Of a DNA stretch of 64,000 nucleotides, positions 34,718 to 46,568 are shown piece after piece; positions within the stretch are counted from its first letter, which is position 1, and every line of letters starts with the position of its first letter. The notes beneath the pieces are model-generated. The model saw only the letters and a list, made by a program, of their open reading frames with translations. It did no database searches and was not told where the DNA came from. Source of the stretch: Symsagittifera roscoffensis (lineage: Eukaryota; Xenacoelomorpha; Acoela; Convolutidae); contig NC_087068.1 of the NCBI RefSeq assembly GCF_963678635.1, positions 29,824,318-29,888,317 of the forward strand. Direction: 5' to 3'. Position numbers and translations under genes: made by a program.

Positions 34718-37700
34718 CTAGTATGAGTTCTGCAGAATGTTTTTTGTGATCCATTTGTGAAAATAAGGAATGCTTGCAAAGTACATTTCAAACTGAAATG
34801 AGTCATCTTCGAAGAGCATTTTGCGTCTGTGAGTTGTCACTCCCAACAAACATTGCACCCCCTCGCCCAAAGCACAGGCGAAGTCATCACTCATCACGTA
34901 GAGAGGGGACCCGCTGTCGCCTGATCCTAATTTGGTGTCCATTATGATGTCCTCTGCACAAATGGTCTGATCTGGACACCTATTTATGATAAAAAATATG
35001 ACTAAAAAGATTTTTAAATCATTTCGAAGATAATGAACTTTGAGACACAAGTATTTTTCTAAGATTTGTTCTGTCGATGACAATAAATTCACTTCTTATG
35101 ATTTGAAATAGGAGAGTCTCATTCGTTAAAAAAATAATTCGAAAACTATAAGAGAAATGAATTTTTAATCATTGGGAAGATTAATGTTCGAGCGAATAGT
35201 GTGAAACATTCATTTTTTTTACAATTTGGTCAATAAAAATAAGTAAGCTTCCTATGATTTGTAATTTGTTGAAGAACTAATTTGTCAACTATTGTAAAAC
35301 GAAAATTTCAAAAATATTAATTTTTGAATACCTCAGTCCTGTGAGCCACATTCTCTGCTGCTTCTCCCACAAAAATGCCTCCTGAAGCACCTCCGGTCTT
35401 CAAACAAGAATGGGTGATGAAAACGTAGCCGAAGATGTGCAATATTGGTACAATATTGTTTGGGCTCAGTAAAGAGGCTTAATTTTTACAAGCAGGGTTT
35501 TCTTTTAGGGTTTACTTACAGGGGCATTATGATTAGCATGCGCAACTAGAGCAAAACTTCTTTAATTTTCTTTAATGCCTGTAGATTTCAAACACGGGAT
35601 TGGCAAGTTAACAACGCTTGAGCCTCTCGTCGGCGCTGAGTTTTTGTTCGGCTCGAGCATGGCTTTCGGTCTTTTTATGCGGCGCATAATACCGCATGTT
35701 AACGCATAATAATCTTCATTTAGAAAAGCGCATTAAGCTCATGTGAATCAGAAGCCTTAAAACTCTGTAACGTTTTGTTTCTGTACTTCAAACTGAATTA
35801 ATTATTTTCCAAATCACCATTAGAAACTTGGGTTGGACAGTTTCTCAAAACATGGAAATTTGATCATCAATGTTGTCGACAAAACACACGAAAGAATCAG
35901 AAAAAATTCTACACCAATTCAATAAAAAACAAGGATAGCCGGTTACTGCGCAAGTAGCACAGGATGTAACTCTGAAGTAATATGAAATGCAATTAAGTAT
36001 ATTTTTGGCGGAAAAAAGAGCGGCAAGTACCAAGAGGGTCAAAAAAGAGCAAACAAAGAGCGACAAAATCAAAAGTGGTAAAAAATTTATTGAAAGCGAA
36101 GGTATTTGATCCATTTTCAACAGATGGAAACAATGATCAATTTTCAGTTTTGGTTTAGAACCTTCATACAAAAGACCAGTTTTACAAAACTGGCGGGTAA
36201 AAATTGGCGTATAATTAGCGGGAAAAAACACACGTCACTACCTGAGATACATTGGATTTTCCCACCTTTGATTTAAAAAGAACAAAACCTGATTATCAGT
36301 CAATCATTTTGAATTTTTTAGACATGCTATTGCATAGGCATACACGGCAGGAACGCGCAATTCACTCAAAAAACGGACTGTCTCAATGCGAATCGATTTT
36401 TTTTGGCACACCTGTTCCCGCAGTGTCTTTTTAGCAGACAAACAATGTCTAAAAATGAAGAAAAAAAAGTTTTCATCGTTTCTTTGAAAATAAGATTGTG
36501 CTTATTTCAAGAGAATCAATTCTTTTTACATTTAGAAACAATTAGGTGTCATTGAAAAGCAGTAACAAACCTACCTTAAAGTAGCCTGTTTATCAGAAAA
36601 AAAAACTAGTTTAAACTTTCTAGTTTCGATTATTTCCTCGACACCTTGATACAAAAAAACTCGCAATTCGTACATATTTTGCTTGTTCATGATTTTACAG
36701 AGAAGCGAAGCTGCGCATCGCAAACACTAGTGAGAACACGACAAAAAGCAGCTCTAGAGATCTGAAAAGTGCAATACAATTATTTCTTGAATTAGTAAAA
36801 ATGCGCCGACGTATCGGACTTGAACCTACGACCTACTGCAACCTCAAAAATTAAATCTCACCAACTAACCACAGCCACGGGCACTTAATCTATCCCTAAC
36901 ATTAGCCACAAACAAAGCCAAGAACAAATGCTATGAAATTTCCAATTATACAGATCGTGATTTTAGCAAAAAGTAAGACAAGTGAACACTTTTAGTTTTA
37001 ATGATCTTTTTATTTGCAAGTTAGGTTTAAAAAAAGGTTCATGCTAAAATGCTAGCTTCTCGCTAGCGTAATAAGGAAAACTGTGGTCGGAGCATTCTGC
37101 GCGACTTGAATATCAACCAGCTACTCTTGCTATTTCCGGAAATAATTCTAACCTTTCGGTTGTCTCATAAACTGTAGATCCCAATCCACATGTGCCTAAA
37201 ATTCTTCCCCTCGGAGGTTTTGAGGAACACAGGGGAATTTGGAAAGACCATCGAGGCACTGGTTTTTCTAGTTTGACCAGACCGATGTCAAAGAGAGGAC
37301 GGTAGGCTGGATACCTATAACTTTTGAAATGAAATCGGTGAAATTTAACTTTCAAAACTAAAATACAATTGACGGTAAGAGACAGTATGCAATTATTTAT
37401 AAAAAGTGCAGCGCAGATTGAAACTATAAATTATAATTCAAATTGCAAAAGCAAAAACACTGAAGGCAACAAACATACAGAGAGGCGCAGCAAAGCTTCG
37501 CACCACTTGCGTAGGAAAAAAATGTATGTCCAGGAAAAAAGTTTAAAGAAATCAAATTGGAAACTTTTCGCAAAACATTTTTGAAAAATAAACAAACTAC
37601 AATATCAGTTTGGCTCCAATTGATGTTTTAAACCTGCATGTTATACAGAAGGCACGCGATGAAACCATTAGTAAACAGCCAAGAACCAACACAAATAATA

Positions 37701-39847
37701 TTAAAAGAACAACACACTTGAAAAAAAAAACATCTGAAAAAATTCTTAAATCACCAAATTATTGAAAATGGTAAATTTCAAAATCAAAAAAGAAGCTCAA
37801 ATTCTTGATACTTATTCTTCTTGTATAAAAAGGTTGCTCAAAAAGTTGAACCAAACAATGAGGGAAAAAACAAGAAAGAGACACTGGCTAAAAACAATCG
37901 AATGATTTCAAAAAATTCTGATGCCAAAAAACGCTAATTTTATTTCCAAAAAACTCCGATCAGACAAAAAACAAGCGTAATTGAAATGCTTGCCAGTGAT
38001 ACATTTTAGAAAGAATGATTCCGGCAATGTATCAATATTATCATCGTAGAATAAATAGAAAATAATATTTTAAATTAATAGAAAGCTTTTTGTTACAAAA
38101 ATTGACAACAGAAAAGGTAATTTGTTACTCTTTTAACTCAAAGAAACTGTAGAGCTAAAGGAATACTACAAAAGTATCAGGAAAAATTGCAGACAGCAAT
38201 TCAATATGATACATTAAAACAAAAACTAGTCTGGCAATTTTGGAGTCGGAGTGAAACTGATATTTTCAAAAAAAATGTTTGTCATTATCACGTTTTAGGA
38301 GTTTGGGAGGTTGATTTAAACCCTTCTAAAATTTGATATAATAATTCAAACACTCCCATATGATAAAGAAGAAAGTTAATCGATAAAAAAAATTGTAAAA
38401 GAAGCCGACGGAATTAAAGCCGACTTCTTCCAGCGTCGAAATTTTAGCAAAAAAAACTCGACACAAAAATACTCTTGAAAAAAAATTCAACAGGCCCCCA
38501 AAGCCCATACCGAGTATGCAAATATTACACAATACACTAAATATGGTGTTATTGAAATGATGGATCAACCGTACAATTTCCCCCCTAAATCGGATTAGGG
38601 GGGAGAAAATATCAATTTTTTATGAGCCAACTTTGACAATAGCCTGGCCCGGGTTGACCTCCATAGACCAAAAATGCTAATCATACAATTCCATAAACTA
38701 AGTCTATGAAAGAATACTAATCATACAAATTTCATACATTTTGCTAAAATGGTGTCATCGAATTTTCGAAGAACTTTTCTCTTGTTTTGGCATAAATTTT
38801 GGCGTATCGTACTAAATAAAAAAGAAAACTTTTTTGTCAAAAAAATGCTAATCATACAACTTCCATATATGAAAAAATACTAATCATAGACCTTTCATGC
38901 AATTTTCTGTACGTATGGAAATGCATGGAAAGTGTATGACTAGCATTTTTCCATATATGGAAATTGTATGACTAGCATTTTTGGTCAACCCGGGGGAATT
39001 ATTCAAAGTTAACCTTTTTACCGAAAAAAATTGAATCGAAACATTAGTTTAAACAATTAACAGCATACAAATGAAATCACGCCTACAAAAATAGAAGAGC
39101 CAATTTATTTTGTTTGATTTCATGAAATGCATATTTTATACAGAATCAATTTTCAGATTTAAAGCATGGTTGGGGAGGGCATTCTACGGTAGGTCGTAGG
39201 TCACTTAGGGGGGGAAAGGGGGGGGGGGGCGGATGGAGATTGTACGGTTGATCCAAAATGATTACCAATTCGTCCATTATGTGAACAAAGATCTTAAGGT
39301 TTTAAGAACAAAAAGTTTAATGCCCGATTGAAATACCCTTGCTTATCGCAAGAGTTAAAATAATTCGGAAAAATTACGAGATAAATACCTCTTATGTGGT
39401 ATCAACTTTTCCACGCCAACTTTCTTTTTCTTTGATTTCTTATCTGTGAAATCGCCAAGAACAACAAATGTGTCATTCGCTGAAAGAAAATAAGCCTCAT
39501 TTTTCAAGTTAATGTTTTCTGAAAAATACAATAATTACAAAAATTATCGTACGAGGAAAGCGATTGATGCAATGGGCTGCTGTAATCAACCAATAAGAAG
39601 ATATTATACTTCCCCCACATCGAATGTAATAAACACCTCCAATTCGCATTGAAACATAAAAATTTCTACTGCCGGTTGCATTATCGCCATTAACAATAAG
39701 AGAATCTAAGCTCTTGGCAAACGATTTAGGTTCTTTAAGGCTAGAAGAAAGTTGGAAAATATTCTTAGCATAAACTGTAGTAAGAAACAGGACCGATAAA
39801 CAAAACGTCACAATGGACGCTTTTAGTCCATTTCGCTGATTTTGCAT
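34718..39847 (-). CDS. Secreted S1-family (trypsin-fold) serine protease, five exons, 293 aa
   Basis: Exons on the minus strand: 39553-39847, 39389-39479, 37153-37320, 35332-35397 and 34718-34979. All phases agree, giving 882 coding bases with stop TAG at 34718-34720. A signal peptide (about residues 1-26, ending TTVYA) is followed by a short pro-segment and the mature start IVNGDNATG. The catalytic triad is present: His in LITAAHC, Asp in FDIGLVKL, Ser in GSGDSGSPL. Cys42-Cys58 and the 168-182 pair are conserved. Odd points: the residue before IVNG is Leu, not Arg or Lys. Position 191 is Gly and Cys220 is missing, so the pocket disulfide is absent. The usual SWG at 214-216 reads TTH, and GDSGG is GDSGS. 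Two acceptors are AAG rather than CAG or TAG. Substrate cannot be predicted. Confidence 0.88.
35925..35975. repeat. Dispersed AGCCGGTTACTGCGCAA motif
   Basis: AAGGATAGCCGGTTACTGCG then CAAGTAGCACAGGATG. Other copies: 4100-4145 and 20990-21035 (inverse), 22385-22435, and weaker at 37085 and 43870. They probably mark ends of one more mobile-element family whose interior I could not align by eye. Confidence 0.5.
36702..36883 (-). mobile_element. tRNA-derived SINE (type 1), copy a
   Basis: Head 36803-36883 on the minus strand reads GCCCGTGGCTGTGGTTAGTT (A box) and GTTCAAGTCCG (B box). The body to the left holds AGCAGCTCTAGAG, CGTGTTCTCACTAGTG and a GCGAAGCTGCGC module. Copy b at 44732-44905 has the same order of parts, which establishes the family. 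Confidence 0.7.
38562..39254. mobile_element. MITE with GGATCAACCGTACAAT ends, host of a nested MITE
   Basis: Terminal inverted repeats GGATCAACCGTACAAT at both ends, followed inward by C-rich or G-rich runs. The flanks GAAATGAT and AAAATGAT agree at 7 of 8 positions (8-bp target duplication). One further end of the family is at 48930. A second MITE is inserted at 38648-38994. Located in protease intron 2. Confidence 0.75.
38648..38994. mobile_element. CCCGGGTTGACC MITE, nested
   Basis: Perfect terminal inverted repeats CCCGGGTTGACC, continued by AAAATGCTA and TCATACAA modules repeated in both orientations with CATATATGG. 347 bp, no ORF. A partial relative is at 11924-12033. Confidence 0.8.
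39335..39360. repeat. Dispersed ACCCTTGC hairpin
   Basis: ATACCCTTGCTTATCGCAAG forms a stem of ACCCTTGC with GCAAGRGT. Equivalent hairpins at about 42460-42490 (perfect stem) and 55025-55050, each preceded by a similar CCCGATTGCAATA-like stretch. They may be the 3' ends of a rolling-circle-type or other element; no Helitron CTRR end follows. Confidence 0.45.
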
Positions 39848-40066
39848 ATTTGTTTAAGCTGTGACACCTAAATGTGATGACTTGATGAGTAAATAAGATC
39901 ACACTAGTTCGTAATTTCTGAAAGTATCTCTGACATTTCCCCAGCTTAATTTGGATTTTTCCATCGCTATGAAATATTTATTTAATTTACATTTGGAAGA
40001 TTTGGAGGAATTTTCTACCAAATTGAATTGACTATCAATTTTTTTAAATGATTAATTCTTGTTGAA

Positions 40067-40735
40067 TCCGAATATTACATGACATAATAGCATGTTTTCT
40101 GTCTCATGTACAACGCTGTTTTAAATTATCCTGACGCAACGCATAAAACTTGAAGTTTGAAACGCGCTTTTTTTCAAATTAGTTAGACTTAGGTTCATCA
40201 TGATGAAGAAAAAACATGCTGAGAATTTCAGCTAAACTAATATGGTGCAATTTGTTTTACGAAATTTGGGCCCAAAAGAAAAAACATTCATCCGAATATT
40301 ACATGACATAATAACATGTATTCTGTCTCATGTACAACGATGTTTTAAATTATCCGGACGCAACGCATAAAACTTGAAGTTTAAAACGCGCTTTTTTCAA
40401 ATTAGTTAGACTTAGGTTCATCATGATGAAGAAAAAACATGTTGAGAATTTCAGCTGAACTAATATGGTGCAATTTGTTTTACGAAATTTGGGCCCAAAA
40501 GAAAAAACATTAATCCGAATATTACATCACATAATAACATGTTTTCTGTCTCATGTACAATGATGTTTTAAATTATCCGGACACAACGCATAAAACTTGA
40601 AGTTTAAAACGCGCTTTTTTCAAATTAGTTAGACTTAGGTTCATCATGATGAAGAAAAAACATGCTGAGAATTTCAGCTAAACTAATATGGTGCAATTTA
40701 ATTTACGAAACTTGGGCCCAAAAGAAAGTTTAATC
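40067..40735. repeat. Three tandem copies of a 224-bp terminal-repeat unit
   Basis: Units start at 40067, 40291 and 40514 with TCCGAATATTACAT and are nearly identical. Each includes GTTTTAAATTATCCGGACG, TTCATCATGATGAAGAAAAA and GAAATTTGGGCCCAAAAGAA. The unit is the outer part of the left arm of the long-TIR family seen at 29916-30645. Confidence 0.85.
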
Positions 40736-41280
40736 CAAAAATGGATCATTTTAGGTTTTTTTAGTCAATCAGAAATTACGCCAGAACTGCCAAGTTGATC
40801 ACTAACTAAATTATTTCGAAGTGAGCCTCTTAGGTGGCCCAGCAAAGTGTAGGAAGAGTAAATTATCCAAAAAATAAGGTAAATTGTTTTTGTTTGATAT
40901 CCAAAACAAGTCGTTGTTACTATATAACACACAAATGTTTTATTTGAAAACAGTTTTTTAACAACATTTGAGATTTTTACTCATGCGAAAATTTTACTCA
41001 GCGAAAAATAAATGCGAAAATTTTACTCAGCTTAATTTTTTTGAGATTATACCCTTTCTAAACTTTGTTGCGCTACGTAAGAAACTCACTTTGATGAAGC
41101 TTTTTCACTTATTGAACCAGCAATTTTCGGTTAATTTGTGATTGAATAAAAACGCGATAATTGATCGGTTTTGCGTTAAAATTTTGGACCCAATTTTCGC
41201 AAAACAAATACACCAAAATACCATAACAAATCTGCTGAAACTTTGAGCAAGTTTAGTCTTCATCATTTTCAACTTGAAGA
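40736..41280. mobile_element. Interior and right arm of the third long-TIR element
   Basis: Continues the triplicated arm with the family interior (GTCAATCAGAAATTACG, CTACGTAAGAAACTCAC). The right arm runs as far as TTAGTCTTCATCATTTTCAA. The outermost part of the right arm is replaced at 41281 by an unrelated GC-rich block. Confidence 0.65.
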
Positions 41281-41560
41281 CCAGGGGGGGACTCGGGCCC
41301 GGCGGTGTTTTTAGCGTAAGCAACACCGTCGGGCAGACCTCCACCTTCAACCCAAGCAGAATAGCCGACTGCTGGGGAAAAGTGCAGGCGTTAGTGACCA
41401 ATCCGGGCCCAAGGCACAGATCATGTTGGCCAAGGAATTCTATCGGGCTCTCCAGAGGCTGTCCACTGATAAGTCCAATGGAGGACATACTAGTTGGGCC
41501 TTGAGGACCTGACTAGTTCCGGAGGAGGCATCCAGGTCTCGAACGAGACGTAACGGAAAG
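41281..41560. other. GC-rich block of unknown origin
   Basis: About 280 bases of much higher GC than the surroundings, abruptly joined to the truncated MITE arm. The plus strand has open frames in two registers (76 aa at 41274-41504, and another ending WALRT), neither with a domain I recognise. It could be a captured gene or transposon fragment. Confidence 0.45.
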
Positions 41561-42073
41561 AAGAAGATCCTTTAGAAGAAGTGAAGATCCTGGGAACAGA
41601 ATTTTTTACGGGAAAAAGTCAAGTAGCGAAAATAAAAGTGAAGGGCAATAAGCAAACAAAAAAGCAGAAAAATAATTTTCTGAAAAAATTTATTAACTTT
41701 TTAAATTATTAGAAAAAAAACAAAAGGAACAAAAAACGGTGTAATTAAAGCCGATCGACCTCCGTACCTAATTTAGGTAAATTAGCCATGCTATTCAGTG
41801 GATATAAAATATACTGGTAACCAATTGTTCATTCTGTGAACAGATTTAGTTACGTGAAAGGTGCATATACAAAACAGTCCCATACAAAAGAGTCCGAAAC
41901 ATCAAAAAAGGTTCTAAAAAACAGTCCGATACAAAACAGTCCAAAACCAGTTGAATTTCTTGACCTTGATCTTTTCGCGCCGACAGAATTGATCTACGCT
42001 TTGAAAACTCAAACAGGGGCAATTAAAGATCAAAGAGCCAAAGTTGGAACAATAATTCGGATGAAAAACAAAG

Positions 42074-42143
42074 GCCTCATGGTATAGTGGTTAAAGCGTT
42101 CGTCTCAAACTCTAGAGATCAAAGGATCGAATCTCCGGCGGCA
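42074..42143 (+). repeat. tRNA-like sequence (pseudo-tRNA or SINE head)
   Basis: GCCTCATGGTATAGTGGTTA resembles the 5' half of Asp/Glu tRNAs including the A box. GGATCGAATCTCC is a B-box-like T arm. The acceptor stem closes over only about three pairs, the T stem is poor and the anticodon loop would have eight bases, so a functional tRNA is unlikely. Confidence 0.5.
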
Positions 42144-43555
42144 CGAAAATTTTTCCAATTTTCCGAAAAAAAGTTGAAATTTGGGTAAATATGATAACGG
42201 GTATATCTAGGGTACAACAAAGGGTTCAACCTTAGAGGGTTGGGCGGAGCGAAAAGAAAAATCAACACCTTGTATGTATTCATTATTTTGCCGGTTTCAA
42301 ATCGACTCTAGCTCAATTTTGAAAAATCAAGGAAAATAATTGAACTTGGAAAAATTTTATTCTTTGGCAATGTGGAATAAATGCGAAAATTGAAAAGAAA
42401 AGAAACATCTGATTATAATTTAATACAGACACGACGTGAAAACCTTATAGTTCCCAGTTTCAATACCCTTGCTTATCGCAAGGGTAATAACTTGGGATCA
42501 ATACACCAACTTAATTACAGCATCGGTCTAAATTTGACTGTTTTTTGTTTGATTTTATTTTTACGAAATTTCCAGATATCATCCAGAAAAGCGTTTAGCT
42601 GGACTTGAATTGCCTCTAATATCAGTCAACCCTGTAATACTCCAAACTTAAAAAATTATCAATTTTAAAAAAAATCGCAAAAAAAATTACCAATTTGTTA
42701 GAATAATTGTAGAATTTATTGTGCAAATCTGGTCTATCGTATAATCTTATATCGTACGAGGATTTTTTTCACATACTCAATCGTGAAAAGATTTTCCGAA
42801 TTCTTACAAAAATTAGTGCGCTCTAAGGAAATTAATGAAAATGAAAAAAAAAGACAAGTGCTATTTCGGGGCAGCTTTTGCCCTAAATCCGCTACTGTGT
42901 CAACTAAAGCAGTACATTTTGAAGTATGAACAAAAACATGATTGCTAAATGAAAGACAAGCAGTCGATTGCTAACAGGCTATATTTTGACCAATACAGTT
43001 TTCTCGGACATTCAACCAATCGTTAATAATGCAGCACGCCAGCCTGCAAGTTAAATCAACAATGGACAACTTGCTTCCTGTTAATACTTTTTCTTGATAA
43101 CTTTTTTTTGCGTCTTTTAGATTTTTAAGCAATGCGAATGATCACAATACTCACTAGTGACTTTATGCTAGACAACGATTCGCTTAATTGATCTCGGTAA
43201 AATTTTGCCCAAAAAAGGTGGGAAGAAAAATTGAAAAGCAATTAAATGGACAAGCGTAACTCAAATGTGATAATTTTAGCTTGAAAGCAAAATTTTCATC
43301 CCGGCTAAGTGCTACATAAGCTCAATTACAACGAGAACAGGTGATCAAATAAGTATAACTTAGAGAAAGATAAATATTTGAGAAGTAAAAAAGAGAAGTA
43401 TCACCTCGATAGATTTGGCGTTCTTTTTAATCATTTCGTATATTATTACGCCTCCAGTTTTAGAGAAGCAATAGCTAAAAAAATTGCTGTAACTATGAAG
43501 TAACCAATTTATTCTTCATTCATCATATTTCATAAGACACTAAATATTGTTTATA

Positions 43556-43682
43556 ATGGGCGCCAAAAGTTATCAAATAGTTTCGTGTCGAACGTCAACT
43601 TCGAGCTTGTTGCTTATTATTTTGATGGGATGCATGTGTTGCGGTGTCCTAGCCAGATCGTCACAACAAAGGTTTAACCAAG
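43556..43682 (+). CDS. Possible first exon of a small secreted protein
   Basis: ATG at 43556 opens a 42-codon frame with a strong signal-peptide profile (SSLLLIILMGCMCCGVLA), followed by RSSQQRFNQ and then AAG|GTATTG, which could be a splice donor. I found no second exon in the next 2.8 kb by eye, and no homology is recognised. It could equally be chance. Confidence 0.25.
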
Positions 43683-44186
43683 GTATTGACTTGATAATTG
43701 CTGTTCAAATTAAATGTTTAACTTTAGGCCTAATTTACGAAACTTAAAAACAGTATAATTTAATTATATTATATATTTCACTATTAATACTGAATAAATC
43801 ACAAAAGTCAATAGACCAAAAATAAACATTTTCAAAGAAATTATATTTTGCGGCTCGAAATTACTTAATACAGAGTAACCGGTAACAATGTAAGTGGCAC
43901 AGAAACATCTTAGGTAAAAAACTTCCGAACTATTATTTTTTCAAGACGAGATGGCTCTTTTTCCTTTTACACCCACCTCACTCAAACATGAGGTTTATGG
44001 TGTAACGAGCGGTTTTACAAGGTTAATATGAAGACCAAATATGTTTGTCATGGCCTAATTAGTCTGCATGTCAATTTTCATGACAATCGGACAAAATGAA
44101 CAGTAACTTCAAATATGAAAAATTGCAGTGGAGGGAGGAAAAAGCGCCGACGAGACATTAAAAAGATAAACCTACCCAATTGTATG

Positions 44187-44345
44187 CAGCAGCGGATTTA
44201 GGGAGGATGGAAACCTCCTCCCTCAGGGATTCGACCCTCAGCCGACCCGAAGGGTCCTCTCTTCGTACTATTTTGAGATATCCATTTATGGCTGACTGAC
44301 CTTAAAATTTTTCTGAAGGCGCATTAGGAGAGGAGCGCCCATTCT
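44187..44345 (-). mobile_element. hAT-like non-autonomous element, truncated
   Basis: End CAGCAGCGGATTTAGGGAGG at 44187, followed by the family blocks in inverse orientation (TCGACC, GGGTCC, TTATGGCTGACTGACC). It stops near GGAGCGCCC at 44340. An isolated family end CCCTAAATCCGCTACTG is at 42881-42897. Confidence 0.6.
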
Positions 44346-44731
44346 TCCCTATTGATCCACATTTAGCTCCTTACTGTCTTGAAATGGAACACTAGGCTAA
44401 GCAGTGCTTCAAGAAAGCAGTTTTGGGACAATCAAGAGCTAAATTAGGATCAAGATGGGAAACAATTTCAATTAACTACAGGAAACCGAGGAAAAACAAT
44501 CTATTGAAATTGAATTTTTGGAGAAATATACATCACATTTTAAATTAGTTTATGTATTCTGCTACGGATTCTGAGAAAAAACTCTTCAAAACAAAATATC
44601 ATTCAAATTTCTAAATGCCATTGGCATTTTTTTTAATTGGAAAGCGTCATTTGCTTCCTTCTACAAATGACTTTGAACTGAACTTAAAATATCAGGTTAT
44701 TTTTGACGTAATTACAAAGATTTCAACAGGG

Positions 44732-44905
44732 GCGAAGCTGTGCTTCGCAAACACTTGTAAGAACACGACCAAAAAGCAGCTCTATCATGTCAAATAAGCA
44801 AAAGTAGAAATAAGCCTCGAATTAGCAAAAACTCGGCTACGCGTTGGATTAGAATCTGCGACCTAGCAAATTTGAGTCTCACGCACTAATCACTCAGCCA
44901 CGGCT
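44732..44905 (-). mobile_element. tRNA-derived SINE (type 1), copy b
   Basis: Same order as copy a: GCGAAGCTGTGCTTCGC, AACACTTGTAAGAACACGAC, AAAAAGCAGCTCTA, then (minus strand) a tRNA-like head GCCGTGGCTGAGTGATTAGT with a B-box-like CAGATTCTAATCC. More isolated GCGAAGCnnnGCTTCGC pieces are at 37477, 45285, 49475 and 54867. Confidence 0.7.
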
Positions 44906-46568
44906 TAAAATACCCAAAAACTAGCCACCAAAAACGCACTTATATATGCTAATAAATTGCCAATTCGATGCAGCAAAAGTAGCACCAAAAAAGACACAAT
45001 TTTGCATGTAATAAAATGCAAATCATGACGCCAAATTCTGTATAATTTATGCATTTCAAAAAAATTGCGAGATATATTGAGTTTGATAACTTTTGATATC
45101 GAGCTTTTTATCATTATACTGCTGTTTGAAACAAATAATTTTTTTAGTTTCATTTGATGAATTACAATTGAATCCGCTGTATTAACTTTTAAAAATGCAT
45201 CAGCTACCGCAGCCTACCGATTCAAAAGGGTAGCACTTTTATTCGCGACTTGGGTTGAAAAACAGGAAGTTCGTACCAAAACACTTTGCTTCGCAAGTAT
45301 AAATATAGCTCAAACGGCGTCCCTAATCTGATTTAACACATTCTTTCATTTAGTTTGGAAAATCACCGTCTAATTTTTTCCTTTCAAGTTGGATAACATA
45401 ACCTCCGCTAAGCAAAAATACGTGCACAACCAAAAATTGAGGAAAATTAACAGCCATCAGATAGTTGAAGAAGTATAAAAGATAAGTTGATTGCAAACTT
45501 TGAATATTTTGCAAATTTCTATTTGAAAGAAAAACCTATATTCAAAAAGTTCATCGAATTTCAAGAATTGTTTATGATCTGCATTTTTTCTTAAACTTAT
45601 CACTTTAAAGAAAACTGGATCAATAGTAATTCAGAAAAAAGCCGCTTTTGAAACTGGGAGTCATTCACGTGCTTAGTGAACTTCGCACTTTTGCTGTTCG
45701 ATAGTGGAGTTTCACTTTCTTTTGTCAAAAAAATGAACTGAACTTGAGAATAAATCATAAGTCAAACCGCAAAAAAAAAATCAAATTTGAGCTTGAATAG
45801 CTTTTAAGACTTTTCCCTGATTTTCACTTACATGGTTCGTGATGATTTTTTTTGTTTAAGTAAATTGCAAAATGTCCACGTTCTAATTTGAGTTTTTTTA
45901 CGGTTTGACTTTGATGCTTTCCAAGTTCAATTCATCTTTTTTATTTTAAGCAGTACTATCACATTTTTTCAACCAAAAATTGCCCTATACAACCAATTTT
46001 CTGTCAAAAACCACACAAAATTGGCCCTATTATACTATAATTGCAAACACAGGCAAATTTCACACGCTGCAAGCTTGTTGATCACAACACACTTAACAGA
46101 CTGAAACAATTGCAATGATAATTCTAAACGCGGTATGTAAGAGCCATTTCTGTTTTAGACTATCAGATAACAAGAGGTACGCTCACATATCTTGATCGCG
46201 TTCAATCCAGATGGAATGAGCCTATCGGTGTCTTCATTTCTCGGAGGTTTTACCACGATGATCAGCCGATGCTAGAGACAAAACGTTTTTCTGGAATTTT
46301 CTGGAAGGTTCGGGGAAAACACAAACACGGACGTGACAAAGTTCGTTCTTCGAAGTCAAAGTCTCGCAAAGGAAAATAGATTCCACGAGCTGCATAAACA
46401 TTTCATTCAATTGTCATCATTGAAAAATTTCATGTCAGAAAAATGAATTAAAGCAATAACAAATTTGAAATGTTTAATATTGAAAACAACAGTCAAGCAA
46501 ACAAGTCACAAAAACACGTCTCACTCATAGTGTCAGTTCAAACAAAAAATAATTAATTGGCAATTAGT

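Larger units (their letters stand above)
41561..46568. other. Mostly gene-free region 3' of POLA2
   Basis: Holds a tRNA-like sequence, a possible secreted-peptide exon, a hAT-like end, a SINE and a GC-rich junction remnant (listed separately). Repeated CAGTCCNATACAAAA motifs around 41860-41950 create a spurious 83-aa ORF. The remainder shows no gene. Confidence 0.5.

Noticed and set aside
42074-42143. Functional tRNA gene
   Set aside because: A and B boxes are present but acceptor and T stems do not pair and the anticodon loop length is wrong.
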